Position numbers and translations under genes: made by a program | Assembly (NCBI GenBank): GCA_002428735.1 | Contig: DIXO01000070.1 | Coordinates: forward strand, 1-28,595 | Origin: Syntrophaceae bacterium UBA6078 | Lineage (GTDB): Bacteria; Desulfobacterota; Syntrophia; Syntrophales; UBA2210 | Length of the DNA: 28,595 nucleotides | Direction: 5' to 3' | In this document: positions 8,367-15,063 of the stretch, piece after piece | How the letters are laid out: each line of letters opens with the position of its first letter | Position numbering within the stretch: position 1 is the stretch's first letter | The notes under the pieces: model-generated | What the model was told of the DNA's origin: nothing | The model's database searches: none | What the model saw: the letters and a program-made list of their open reading frames with translations, nothing else

Positions 8367-9482
8367 ATGCACCCTTTTGAACCGCAACAGCTTCCAATCG
8401 ATGACATCCCGTGGGACGCCCTGATCCCCCTGATCGGCAGGGCGAATCGCTCCCTGGCGTATTACGACGGAATTCTGTATGGGCTCGCCAATCCCGATGT
8501 GCTGCTTTCCCCCCTCACGACGCGGGAAGCCGTGTTATCCTCGAAGATCGAAGGCACGCAGGCAACTCTGGGCGAGGTCTTGAAATTCGAGGCCGGGGCA
8601 GCACCTGCCGAGGAATCCCGTGTCCGGGATATCGAAGAAATCATGAATTACCGGCGCGCCATGCGCCGGGCTGAAGAGGAATTGAAGGCCCGCCCCTTCT
8701 CTCTGAATCTTCTGAAAGAGCTGCACGCGATGCTGCTGGACGGTGTCAGAGGAAAATTCAAGGCCAGAGGACAATTCCGCACCACGCAAAATTGGATCGG
8801 TATTCCCGGAACACCCATCGAGGAGGCGCACTTTGTTCCTCCCGATCCCGCGCAGATGATCGAACATCTGTATGGTTGGGAGAAATATTATCATTTCGAT
8901 CGTCCCGATCCGCTGGTCCAGTTGGCGGTCATTCACGCCCAGTTCGAGTTGATTCACCCTTTTCTGGATGGAAACGGCCGTCTGGGAAGAATGATTGTTC
9001 CGCTCTTTCTCTTTGAAAGAAAGCTGATTTCAAGTCCCGTGTTTTATATATCCGCATACATGGAAGCTCACAGGGAAGCATATGTGGCCGGGCTCCGGGC
9101 GTTGAGCGATAAGACGCCGGCCGTTTGGGCCAAGTGGATTGGGTTTTTTCTGGAAGCCATGGACGAACAGGCGAAGGAAAATGCAAAGAAGGCCCAGGCC
9201 ATCATCGACCTGTACGGCCGCCTCAAGGAACGAATTATCGACTTGACTCATTCCCAATACGCCGTACCGCTTCTGGACAGTTTGTTCGATCAGCCTGTTT
9301 TTACCAGCTCGCGCCTTGATGAACGTTCCGGGATGCCCAGCAAGCCTATGGTGATGAATATGCTGGGGCGGTTGAAAAATGCGGGGATCCTTACGGTGGT
9401 CCGGGAAGGGAGCGGCCGCCGACCGCAAATTCTGGCATTGACCGAACTGATCAATGTGTGTGAAGGGGCTGATATCATCTGA
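8367..9482 (+). CDS. Fic family protein with N-terminal inhibitory helix and C-terminal winged helix
   Basis: This 371-residue protein has the catalytic Fic motif HPFLDGNGRLGR at residues 197-208, complete with the His, the phosphate-binding GNG and the final Arg. Fic enzymes usually transfer AMP from ATP to target hydroxyl groups. The N-terminal Fic_N region contains SSKIEG (58-63), which matches the class II inhibitory motif (S/T)xxxE(G/N); its Glu (E62) blocks productive ATP binding in family members. The C-terminus from about residue 300 (LDERSGMPSKPMVMNMLGRL) reads as a winged helix, typical of this Fic subgroup. The ATG at 8367 follows GGGGGAC. It is a lone gene with its own promoter next to the BREX-like operon. 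Target and role are unknown; defence or self-regulated signalling are both possible. Confidence 0.93.
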   Translation: MHPFEPQQLPIDDIPWDALIPLIGRANRSLAYYDGILYGLANPDVLLSPLTTREAVLSSKIEGTQATLGEVLKFEAGAAPAEESRVRDIEEIMNYRRAMRRAEEELKARPFSLNLLKELHAMLLDGVRGKFKARGQFRTTQNWIGIPGTPIEEAHFVPPDPAQMIEHLYGWEKYYHFDRPDPLVQLAVIHAQFELIHPFLDGNGRLGRMIVPLFLFERKLISSPVFYISAYMEAHREAYVAGLRALSDKTPAVWAKWIGFFLEAMDEQAKENAKKAQAIIDLYGRLKERIIDLTHSQYAVPLLDSLFDQPVFTSSRLDERSGMPSKPMVMNMLGRLKNAGILTVVREGSGRRPQILALTELINVCEGADII

Positions 9483-9610
9483 TGCACATATCCCGTTGGC
9501 GGCGATCGTGCGGCATAATCAAAGGGCGCCTTTAAAAGACAGGCCATAGCGGCCATGATTATACTATGGTCCGTCTTTACTCATCCCGCCGCAGTCCCTT
9601 GAAAGATTTT

Positions 9611-9658
9611 CCGGCAAGGTAATTGCCGGACGCGAGCCGCTCCGATCGAATTGCCGGA
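9611..9658 (+). repeat. inverted plus direct repeat of TTGCCGG upstream of the HAD gene
   Basis: CCGGCAA (9611-9617) and TTGCCGG (9623-9629) form a perfect inverted repeat with a 5-base spacer. AATTGCCGGA occurs at 9621-9630 and again at 9649-9658. This could be an operator or a small transcript hairpin; there is no T-run, so it is not a typical terminator. Confidence 0.4.
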
Positions 9659-9766
9659 TTCTTTCGTTCCTCCCGCTTGGAGGAGGCTGGCGAGGCCCTG
9701 GAGGAAATGACGCCGGAAGACGGAGAGACCTGTGTGCGGGTGGTGTGCAGCCCGGAGAGGAAAAGC

Positions 9767-10219
9767 ATGAAACGGAAGATTGTGTATGTCGATATGGATG
9801 GAGTGCTTGTTGACTTCGACTCAGGGCTTTCGAAAACCCCGGATGATGTCCTCACCGTGTATCGGGGACGAGAAGACGAAATACCGGGGGTCTTCTCCCT
9901 CATGGATGCCCTGCCCGGAGCGGTTGAAGCCTTTATCCTGCTGGCGGAGCGGTTCGATACCTATATTCTGTCCACCTCGCCCTGGGGGAACCCGTCGGCG
10001 TGGCAGGACAAGCTCCTCTGGGTCAAACGGCATCTGGGGGATCCTGCCTATAAAAGATTGATCCTGACGCATCACAAGGATCTGCTTGTCGGCGATTACC
10101 TGATCGACGACCGCACCAGGCACGGCGCCGATCGCTTCGCGGGGGAGCATATCCATTTTTCCTCGGAGCGGTTTCCTGACTGGAAGGCGGTGTTGGATTA
10201 TCTGCTTGGGTCCGGATAG
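9767..10219 (+). CDS. HAD-superfamily 5'(3')-deoxyribonucleotidase-like protein (NT5C family)
   Basis: The protein has 150 residues from the ATG at 9767, which has GGAGAGG six bases upstream. The frame is open further left to a TTG at 9623, but that stretch has no ribosome site and no family resemblance, so I chose the shorter form. HAD motif I is DMDGVLVDF (nucleophile D9, acid D11). LSTSPWGNPSAW fits motif II of the 5'-nucleotidase C group, and YLIDDRTRHGADRF supplies the acidic motif IV. Family members dephosphorylate pyrimidine (deoxy)nucleoside monophosphates in the cytoplasm. It sits between the Fic and AbiE modules and is followed by a small unknown gene 23 bases later, perhaps in the same transcript. 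Confidence 0.85.
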   Translation: MKRKIVYVDMDGVLVDFDSGLSKTPDDVLTVYRGREDEIPGVFSLMDALPGAVEAFILLAERFDTYILSTSPWGNPSAWQDKLLWVKRHLGDPAYKRLILTHHKDLLVGDYLIDDRTRHGADRFAGEHIHFSSERFPDWKAVLDYLLGSG

Positions 10220-10242
10220 CAGTGGCGTTGGAGAATGCGGAC

Positions 10243-10485
10243 ATGAATAAAGAAACAGCCATGACGGCGGCGCGGGAATATCTTGCCGGTTGCGTAGAGC
10301 TCACGGTAATCCCGGAGGATGAAGTAAAACGCCTCCGATTGTACTGGTTCAGCGATCACCATCAGGAGTTCCATTTTTTCTATTACCGGGGCTCGTGGCA
10401 GCCGCTTCACGTGGGCGGCGCCTCATGGATTGCCGTTTCAAAGAAAACAGGCCGGGTGGCCGGTGCGGGAATGGCCGGTGAGTGA
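10243..10485 (+). CDS. unknown 80-aa protein
   Basis: The start is taken as the ATG at 10243, with GGAG upstream; a GTG at 10222 would add seven residues. The N-terminus is helical (TAMTAAREYLAGC), followed by several beta strands (LRLYWFSDHH, FHFFYYRGSW) and a closing SWIAVSKKTGRVAG. That strand pattern with a terminal 'VxKKTGxV' recalls small PepSY- or YrhB/immunity-like folds, but the likeness is too weak to name it. It lies 23 bases after the HAD nucleotidase gene and just before the AbiE promoter region. Confidence 0.6.
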   Translation: MNKETAMTAAREYLAGCVELTVIPEDEVKRLRLYWFSDHHQEFHFFYYRGSWQPLHVGGASWIAVSKKTGRVAGAGMAGE

Positions 10486-10546
10486 AAAGAGGGTATTGAC
10501 AGGGGTTTTCAGTTTCGGTTAGGTCCCCGTGTGCATAAATAATTTG

Positions 10547-10575
10547 TTTACATTTTGTGCACTAACGGGTAAAAT
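10547..10575 (+). promoter_or_regulatory. upstream promoter (P1) of the AbiE operon
   Basis: TTTACA at 10547-10552 and TAAAAT at 10570-10575 have a 17-base spacer. The -10 box lies inside the perfect inverted repeat at 10565-10585. Its transcript would carry a leader of roughly 80 bases. Confidence 0.6.
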
Positions 10576-10585
10576 TATTACCCGT
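10565..10585 (+). promoter_or_regulatory. perfect inverted repeat, likely AbiEi operator O1
   Basis: Arms ACGGGTAA (10565-10572) and TTACCCGT (10578-10585) are perfect 8-base complements with a 5-base centre. AbiEi antitoxins of other species bind inverted repeats in their own promoter and repress it; here the site covers the -10 box of P1. Confidence 0.65.
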
Positions 10586-10623
10586 AGTGAATCGAAACGG
10601 CAACTCAACTGGCCTTTGGCCTG

Positions 10624-10652
10624 TTGACGTTTTGCTGCAAAACAGGGATAAT
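10624..10652 (+). promoter_or_regulatory. downstream promoter (P2) of the AbiE operon, giving a near-leaderless transcript
   Basis: TTGACG at 10624-10629 and GATAAT at 10647-10652 have a 17-base spacer. The predicted start point near 10659 is only a few bases before the abiEi ATG at 10663. The spacer contains a 15-base palindrome (GTTTTGC-T-GCAAAAC, 10629-10643). Confidence 0.55.
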
Positions 10653-10662
10653 ATTTACCCGT
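10644..10662 (+). promoter_or_regulatory. imperfect second operator O2 overlapping the P2 -10 box and abiEi start
   Basis: TTACCCGT at 10655-10662 is identical to the right arm of O1. The left arm AGGGATAA (10644-10651) matches the expected complement at 6 of 8 positions, with a 3-base centre instead of 5. Two operators of unequal quality would allow graded or cooperative autorepression. Confidence 0.5.
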
Positions 10663-11478
10663 ATGGACACCAAACAGCAACTGAAGGGTTCAGATTTCTT
10701 TGCCGATCATCCGGTCTTTTCTCTGGATGAAGCCGTCAAAGCTTTGGCTGGGGATGGCGGTCGATCGCGTGTTGTGGAGCGGTTGAAATACCATATTAAG
10801 ACGGGTCGGTTAAAACGCGTGGTCCGGGAGGTATACGCTGTTGTCCCGCCCGGGGTTCCGGCTGAAAATTTCCGTCCGGATCCCTTCATGGTAGCCAAGG
10901 CGATGCATCCTGGCGGTGTCTTTTCACACCACAGCGCTCTGGAGCTTCTCGGGGCAGCCTATTCCGTGTGGAATCAGTGTACTCTGTACGTTTCCGGGCG
11001 CCGCCGTCCCCTTCTATTGGATGGTTTCGTCGTTCGCTTCCTGGGTTCCCCCCCTTCCATGCAGGCAGGCCCCGAAAAACAGGTTGGAACCCGCCGGGTC
11101 GAACGCCGGGGAATGCTGCTGGAGACGACCGGACCAGAGCGGACACTGGTCGAGGGGTTCAACCGCCCCTCTTTGGCAGGCGGCTTGGAGGAACTGGTGC
11201 GATCCGCTGCCGGCTTTACGACCCTCGATCTTGATCTGCTGGAAGAGGTCTTGCACCGGTATAATCTTGCGAGGCTCTGGGCAACGACGGGCTGGTTCCT
11301 GGAGCGGTTTCAAAAAAGCTTCCATGTGCCCGATACGCTTCTGAGCCGCATGGAGGAGCGCCGTCCTCGTTCCCGGTTTTATGCAGAGCGCGGCCGGCGG
11401 GGCGGCGCCCTGGTTCCGCGGTGGAACCTGATCCTCCCGCAGACACTTTTGTCCCTGGAGGAGCCTGATGAGCGTTAG
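10663..11478 (+). CDS. abiEi: AbiEi antitoxin / autorepressor of a type IV toxin-antitoxin system
   Basis: This 271-residue protein has an N-terminal winged-helix region (HPVFSLDEAVKAL, then RLKYHIKTGRLKRVVREVYAV) followed by the AbiEi core (PFMVAKAMHPGGVFSHHSAL and LETTGPERTLVEGF). AbiEi proteins neutralise the AbiEii nucleotidyltransferase without a stable complex and repress their own operon through inverted repeats; abortive phage infection is the known phenotype. The ATG at 10663 was chosen because the TTG at 10624 is the -35 box of P2. There is no ribosome site before this ATG, which agrees with a leaderless P2 transcript. It overlaps abiEii by 11 bases, the usual arrangement. The two operators upstream support autoregulation here. 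Confidence 0.88.
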   Translation: MDTKQQLKGSDFFADHPVFSLDEAVKALAGDGGRSRVVERLKYHIKTGRLKRVVREVYAVVPPGVPAENFRPDPFMVAKAMHPGGVFSHHSALELLGAAYSVWNQCTLYVSGRRRPLLLDGFVVRFLGSPPSMQAGPEKQVGTRRVERRGMLLETTGPERTLVEGFNRPSLAGGLEELVRSAAGFTTLDLDLLEEVLHRYNLARLWATTGWFLERFQKSFHVPDTLLSRMEERRPRSRFYAERGRRGGALVPRWNLILPQTLLSLEEPDER

Positions 11479-12469
11479 CTTGGAATACCTGCAACGCTGC
11501 GCGGCACAGTCAGGCTACCGGGTCGAACCCCTTGAAAAGGTGGTTCGGCTCGGCGTCATGGCAGGGGATGTGGCGCGGCATCCTTTTCTCGGCTCTGTCC
11601 TCGCCATGAAAGGGGGGACGGCCTTCAACCTCTGCTTCGGCCCTCCCACGAGGCTATCCGTCGATCTCGACTACAATTACATCGGTCACCTCGATCGGGC
11701 GGATATGCTGGAAGCGAAGCCTGCGGTGGAAGAGGCCGTCATTGATCTCGCCCGTCGCCAGGGGTATCGGGTGCAGCAATCGGCCGATGCCTTTGCCGGA
11801 CGTAAGTACTATCTGCTCTACCGGTCCGTTTTGGGTCCGGAGGAACGGATCGAGGTGGATTTGAACTTTCTCTTTCGACTGCCCATCGCCGGGACTGAAT
11901 TGCGCGATCTCTGGCAGCCCGGCGAACTGGATCGTCCCTGTGTCCGGGTCGTCAGCCTGGAAGAGATTCTGATCGGCAAATTTCTGGCCCTGCTCGACCG
12001 CGGTGCTGTACGCGATGCCTGGGATATCGCCTATCCGCCGCAATCGACGGGTGACATCCTGAGGTCGGTGCAATTCAGACGATGGTTCATTGCCCTTTCG
12101 GCCATTCCGGAGCATCCGTTGTCAACTTACACCCGTGAGCGCCTCGAAGCGTCTGTGACCGACAGGGACATTACCGACCGGCTCGGTCCGATGCTTGCCG
12201 GTCCCGCGCCTGTTCGGCATGAACTCATCGAGCGTGCCTGGTATTCTCTTAGCGGATTCCTGTCCTTGAATCCCAATGAGGAGGCATTCATTGCCGCCGT
12301 ACAACAGGGAGAACTGAAACCGGAGCTGCTCTTCCCAAACGATCCGGATGAAGCTGGCCGTCTTGTAACGCATCCGGCTATTCTCTGGAAGATCCAGAAT
12401 GTGAAAAATTACCTGGCCCAACCGGCTGGACAGAAAAGACGGGGCGGGTCCGGCAAGAGGCGTAAATAA
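11468..12469 (+). CDS. abiEii: AbiEii nucleotidyltransferase toxin
   Basis: This 333-residue protein has the signature of the AbiEii/DUF1814 nucleotidyltransferases: MKGGTAFNL at 47-55 (nucleotide-binding loop), RLSVDLDYNY with metal-binding D66 and D68, and EVDLNF with the third acidic residue D131. The later block EEILIGKFLALLDRGAVRDAWDI provides the conserved Lys and Arg/Asp residues. Family toxins block growth by modifying RNA, with tRNA targets shown for related enzymes. GTP preference is described for one AbiEii, not derivable here. All key residues are present, so the toxin is probably active and held in check by the upstream abiEi, with which it overlaps by 11 bases. Confidence 0.9.
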   Translation: MSVSLEYLQRCAAQSGYRVEPLEKVVRLGVMAGDVARHPFLGSVLAMKGGTAFNLCFGPPTRLSVDLDYNYIGHLDRADMLEAKPAVEEAVIDLARRQGYRVQQSADAFAGRKYYLLYRSVLGPEERIEVDLNFLFRLPIAGTELRDLWQPGELDRPCVRVVSLEEILIGKFLALLDRGAVRDAWDIAYPPQSTGDILRSVQFRRWFIALSAIPEHPLSTYTRERLEASVTDRDITDRLGPMLAGPAPVRHELIERAWYSLSGFLSLNPNEEAFIAAVQQGELKPELLFPNDPDEAGRLVTHPAILWKIQNVKNYLAQPAGQKRRGGSGKRRK

Positions 12470-12583
12470 ACCCGGCCGCTTTTTGTCCACAACTTTTTCG
12501 ATCCTTGCAAATTGTTGGAATTCGAGGCAATCCCGGGTACTGTGCTAAACTTCAAGGAGTGTTTCATTTACGGAGGGCACAAC

Positions 12584-12784
12584 ATGTCAGCAGAAAAGGG
12601 CGCTAACGTATCACAACAGGGCAGAGAGAGAAGCTGCTGGAACTGCATATATCAGGACATTGCCCGGCAGGATACCTTCCTGGGAATCTGCACATGGTTC
12701 TCGAAGCATGGAAGGAAGGATAAACAGATACCTCCCGACAAAGTCGATGTGGGGTGCAATCACTTTGAACCGAAGGTGAAATAG
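12584..12784 (+). CDS. small Cys-rich protein, probable metal-binding
   Basis: The protein has 66 residues from the ATG at 12584, preceded by GGAGGG six bases upstream; the frame is open to the left but lacks a better start. It has CWNC, then a single Cys in LGICTWF, then GCNHF near the end, four cysteines plus a His that could bind zinc or an iron-sulfur cluster. I do not recognise a named family. It stands alone between abiEii and another small CxxC protein. Confidence 0.65.
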   Translation: MSAEKGANVSQQGRERSCWNCIYQDIARQDTFLGICTWFSKHGRKDKQIPPDKVDVGCNHFEPKVK

Positions 12785-12825
12785 GCCGGAGCACGGGGGT
12801 GTAGTTTTTCACGATTATCGCGGGG

Positions 12826-13023
12826 ATGAGCCAGAAAATGTCGAAAACCTGCAAACGATGTTTCCGTGAGTTTGAAGAAGAAATCCAGAGTACCGATATC
12901 AACCATGTCATGGAACTGGCGGATATCATGCTCCGGGATCGTGGGATTGACGATATCAATGACCTCTGCCCTCAATGTCGGGAAGAACTCGGTGTGATGG
13001 ATTTACTCGGGTTTGGATTGTAG
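12826..13023 (+). CDS. small zinc-ribbon-like protein
   Basis: The protein has 65 residues with CKRC near the N-terminus and CPQC near residue 49, a spacing that suits a small zinc ribbon. Between them lies a helical acidic stretch. The start may be the ATG at 12826 or the ATG at 12838; the GGGG at 12822-12825 suits the second better. No function can be given. The following 214 bases to the tRNA genes show no gene. Confidence 0.55.
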   Translation: MSQKMSKTCKRCFREFEEEIQSTDINHVMELADIMLRDRGIDDINDLCPQCREELGVMDLLGFGL

Positions 13024-13237
13024 CTGGAGGCAATGAGTCAGTACTCGTCAATATAAACTTCATGGCTTTCTGATTTTTCAGTATCTTCAATTCACATTGT
13101 GCGCGCCTTTCCCCTGTCCGATCGCAAACCGGCCCCGCGTCTCCGTTCCCCAAATATGGCTTGCATCTTGCCAAGAGTGATGGTAACTTGCGCACCGAAA
13201 AAAGCCGCGATTTTAATGGTAATCAGAATCTGCTTCC

Positions 13238-13331
<94 letters not shown>

Positions 13332-13341
13332 TATAGACTGT

Positions 13342-13418
13342 GCGCCCATGGCTCAGCTGGATAGAGCGTCGGACTACGAATCCGAAGGTCGAAGGTTCGA
13401 ATCCTTCTGGGCGTACCA
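13342..13418 (+). tRNA. tRNA-Arg (anticodon ACG)
   Basis: The acceptor GCGCCCA pairs with TGGGCGT, allowing a G-U first pair; discriminator A and an encoded CCA end at 13418. The anticodon stem TCGGA/TCCGA encloses the loop CTACGAA, giving ACG, which is read as ICG after deamination. The T-arm GGTTCGAATCC is canonical. It is ten bases downstream of tRNA-Ser and probably shares its transcript. Confidence 0.95.
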
Positions 13419-13423
13419 GTAAT

Positions 13424-13455
13424 AAGGGGTTACGGAGCACCGTCCGTAACCCCTT
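13424..13455 (+). terminator. intrinsic terminator after the tRNA pair
   Basis: A perfect 13-base stem (AAGGGGTTACGGA / TCCGTAACCCCTT) with a 6-base loop begins 5 bases after tRNA-Arg. The T-tract behind it is interrupted (CTGCTTTCTGT). Confidence 0.75.
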
Positions 13456-13610
13456 CTGCTTTCTGTCTCACTTTTTCCTCGCCCTTTGGGCAAGGATTTC
13501 CGCGCTGTCGTCTCCTTTTACTCTTGAAACGCGAGCCCCCGGGCATATATCATGACGCATCAGTCCGAGAGTCCGGTGTGTGTTTTCTTGTTGTACGAGA
13601 GGAGATTTCG

Positions 13611-14030
13611 ATGAAGAGCTATCGCAAGGAACTCTGGTTCAATGTTCCCTCATGGAGGGGTTTTGTCAATATCACCCCGCTCGTGGATGCATGCCTGCGC
13701 GAAAGCGGCATTACGGAAGGTCTTCTGCTCTGTAACGCCATGCATATCACGGCATCGGTCTTTATCAATGACGATGAGACGGGTCTCCATCGCGACTATG
13801 AAACGTGGCTGGAAGATCTTGCTCCCCATGAGCCGGTGTCCCGGTATCACCATAACCGGACAGGGGAAGACAACGGAGACGCCCACCTGAAGCGCCAGAT
13901 AATGGGGAGGGAGGTGGTTGTGGCCGTTACGGAGGGGAGGCTTGATTTCGGCCCCTGGGAACAGATATTTTACGGAGAATTCGATGGGAGGCGGAAAAAG
14001 CGGGTCCTCGTCAAAATCATCGGGGAGTGA
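13611..14030 (+). CDS. yjbQ: YjbQ/UPF0047 family protein
   Basis: The protein has 139 residues from the ATG at 13611, preceded by GAGAGGAG. Conserved family features are NAMHITASVFIN, PVSRYHHN, then EDNGDAHLKRQIMG, and LDFGPWEQIFYGEFDGRRKK, which together give the His/Asp metal-site set of this trimeric family. Members are annotated as secondary thiamine-phosphate synthases, because the E. coli protein has that side activity; the true role is unsettled. The upstream open frame from 13524 lacks a ribosome site. It appears to be a single-gene unit. Confidence 0.9.
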   Translation: MKSYRKELWFNVPSWRGFVNITPLVDACLRESGITEGLLLCNAMHITASVFINDDETGLHRDYETWLEDLAPHEPVSRYHHNRTGEDNGDAHLKRQIMGREVVVAVTEGRLDFGPWEQIFYGEFDGRRKKRVLVKIIGE

Positions 14031-14075
14031 GGGTGGCTCTCTGAGCGTTCTGCAAGGGCACAATAAAAGTACTCA

Positions 14076-14105
14076 TTGACAAATATGATCCTTCATGTTT
14101 GAAAT
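14076..14105 (+). promoter_or_regulatory. candidate promoter for the crotonase gene
   Basis: TTGACA at 14076-14081 is followed, after 18 bases, by TGAAAT at 14100-14105. The -35 is a perfect match and the -10 moderate. The leader would be about 110 bases. Confidence 0.4.
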
Positions 14106-14222
14106 ACGGGTCATGTGATGGATGAGCAGCGGCCCGCGAGGCGGCTTGTCTCATGGATTCTTCCATTTAAAGAATGGGGCTCAGAAGAGGGCAGGATATA
14201 AAAAACAGCAAGGAGGAACGAA

Positions 14223-15005
14223 ATGGCGTACGAATATGAGAAGTTGAAGGTGGAGAAGGACGGCATGGTGGTCATTGCGGCAATCAACCATCCCCCGGCG
14301 AATTCCATGGGGCAGGGTGTTTTGCGGGATATCAAGGACCTTCTTGAAAAATGTGAGAAGGACGATGGGGTCCGCGTCATCATTCTGACAGGGTCGGGCG
14401 AGAAACTCTTCTGCGCCGGCGCGGATATTACCGAGTTTGCGGACCTCCAGAAGGGGAAGGTTCCTGAGTACAACGGCAACGAGATCTACTTCAAGATCGA
14501 GGAGTATCCGAAGGTCATCATTGCCGCCATGCAGGGCGGCGCGTACGGGGGCGGCCTTGAACTGGCCTGCTGCTGCCATCTGAGAATTATGGCCGAAGAG
14601 GCGACGCTCGGCCTTCCGGAAGTGAAACTGGGGCTCAATCCGGGCTGGGGCGGCACACAGCGTCTCCCCCGCTTCATCGGAAAGACGAAGGCCCTGGAAT
14701 TGATGCTGACGGGAAACTTCATCCCCTCGAAGGAGGCTTTGGCCCTGGGTCTTCTCAACAAGGTTGTCCCGCGGGAAAAGGTGCTGGAAGAGGCCAAGGC
14801 CCTGGCGCAGAAACTTGCCGCAGGCGCCCCCGTGGCGCAGCGGGAGATCATGAAGGCGGTCAGGCTCGGACTGGAAACGAACCTCCGTCAGGGTGTTCTT
14901 GAGGTCGAGGCCGCGGCGAGCAAGGCGCTTCAGTTCACGGAGGACTTCAAAGAAGGGGCCAAGGCATTCCTGGAAAAGAGGCCGCCTCAATTCAAGGGCC
15001 GATAA
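14223..15005 (+). CDS. enoyl-CoA hydratase/isomerase (crotonase) family protein
   Basis: This 260-residue protein has the crotonase oxyanion-hole segments CAGADITEF and GGAYGGGLELACC, and both catalytic glutamates of classical hydratases: E113 in LELA and E133 in GLPEVKLG, followed by NPGWGGTQRLPR. Such enzymes hydrate trans-2-enoyl-CoA in beta-oxidation or related acyl-CoA pathways. AAGGAGG seven bases before the ATG is a strong ribosome site. The next plus-strand gene follows after 58 bases. Substrate cannot be read from the sequence; in syntrophic or sulfate-reducing anaerobes crotonases are common in fatty-acid and aromatic degradation. Confidence 0.92.
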   Translation: MAYEYEKLKVEKDGMVVIAAINHPPANSMGQGVLRDIKDLLEKCEKDDGVRVIILTGSGEKLFCAGADITEFADLQKGKVPEYNGNEIYFKIEEYPKVIIAAMQGGAYGGGLELACCCHLRIMAEEATLGLPEVKLGLNPGWGGTQRLPRFIGKTKALELMLTGNFIPSKEALALGLLNKVVPREKVLEEAKALAQKLAAGAPVAQREIMKAVRLGLETNLRQGVLEVEAAASKALQFTEDFKEGAKAFLEKRPPQFKGR

Positions 15006-15063
15006 CCGGGACATATGTTCCCTATGGCATTGTGTGAAACTCTCATAATCTACAGAGGAGAAG

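Noticed and set aside
9623..9766. 48-residue N-terminal extension of the HAD nucleotidase
   Set aside because: It has no ribosome site at the TTG, and the HAD fold begins at the internal ATG, which has a good ribosome site.
10624..10662. TTG-initiated extension of AbiEi by 13 residues
   Set aside because: The TTG is the -35 box of a well-formed promoter, so transcripts from that promoter cannot contain it.
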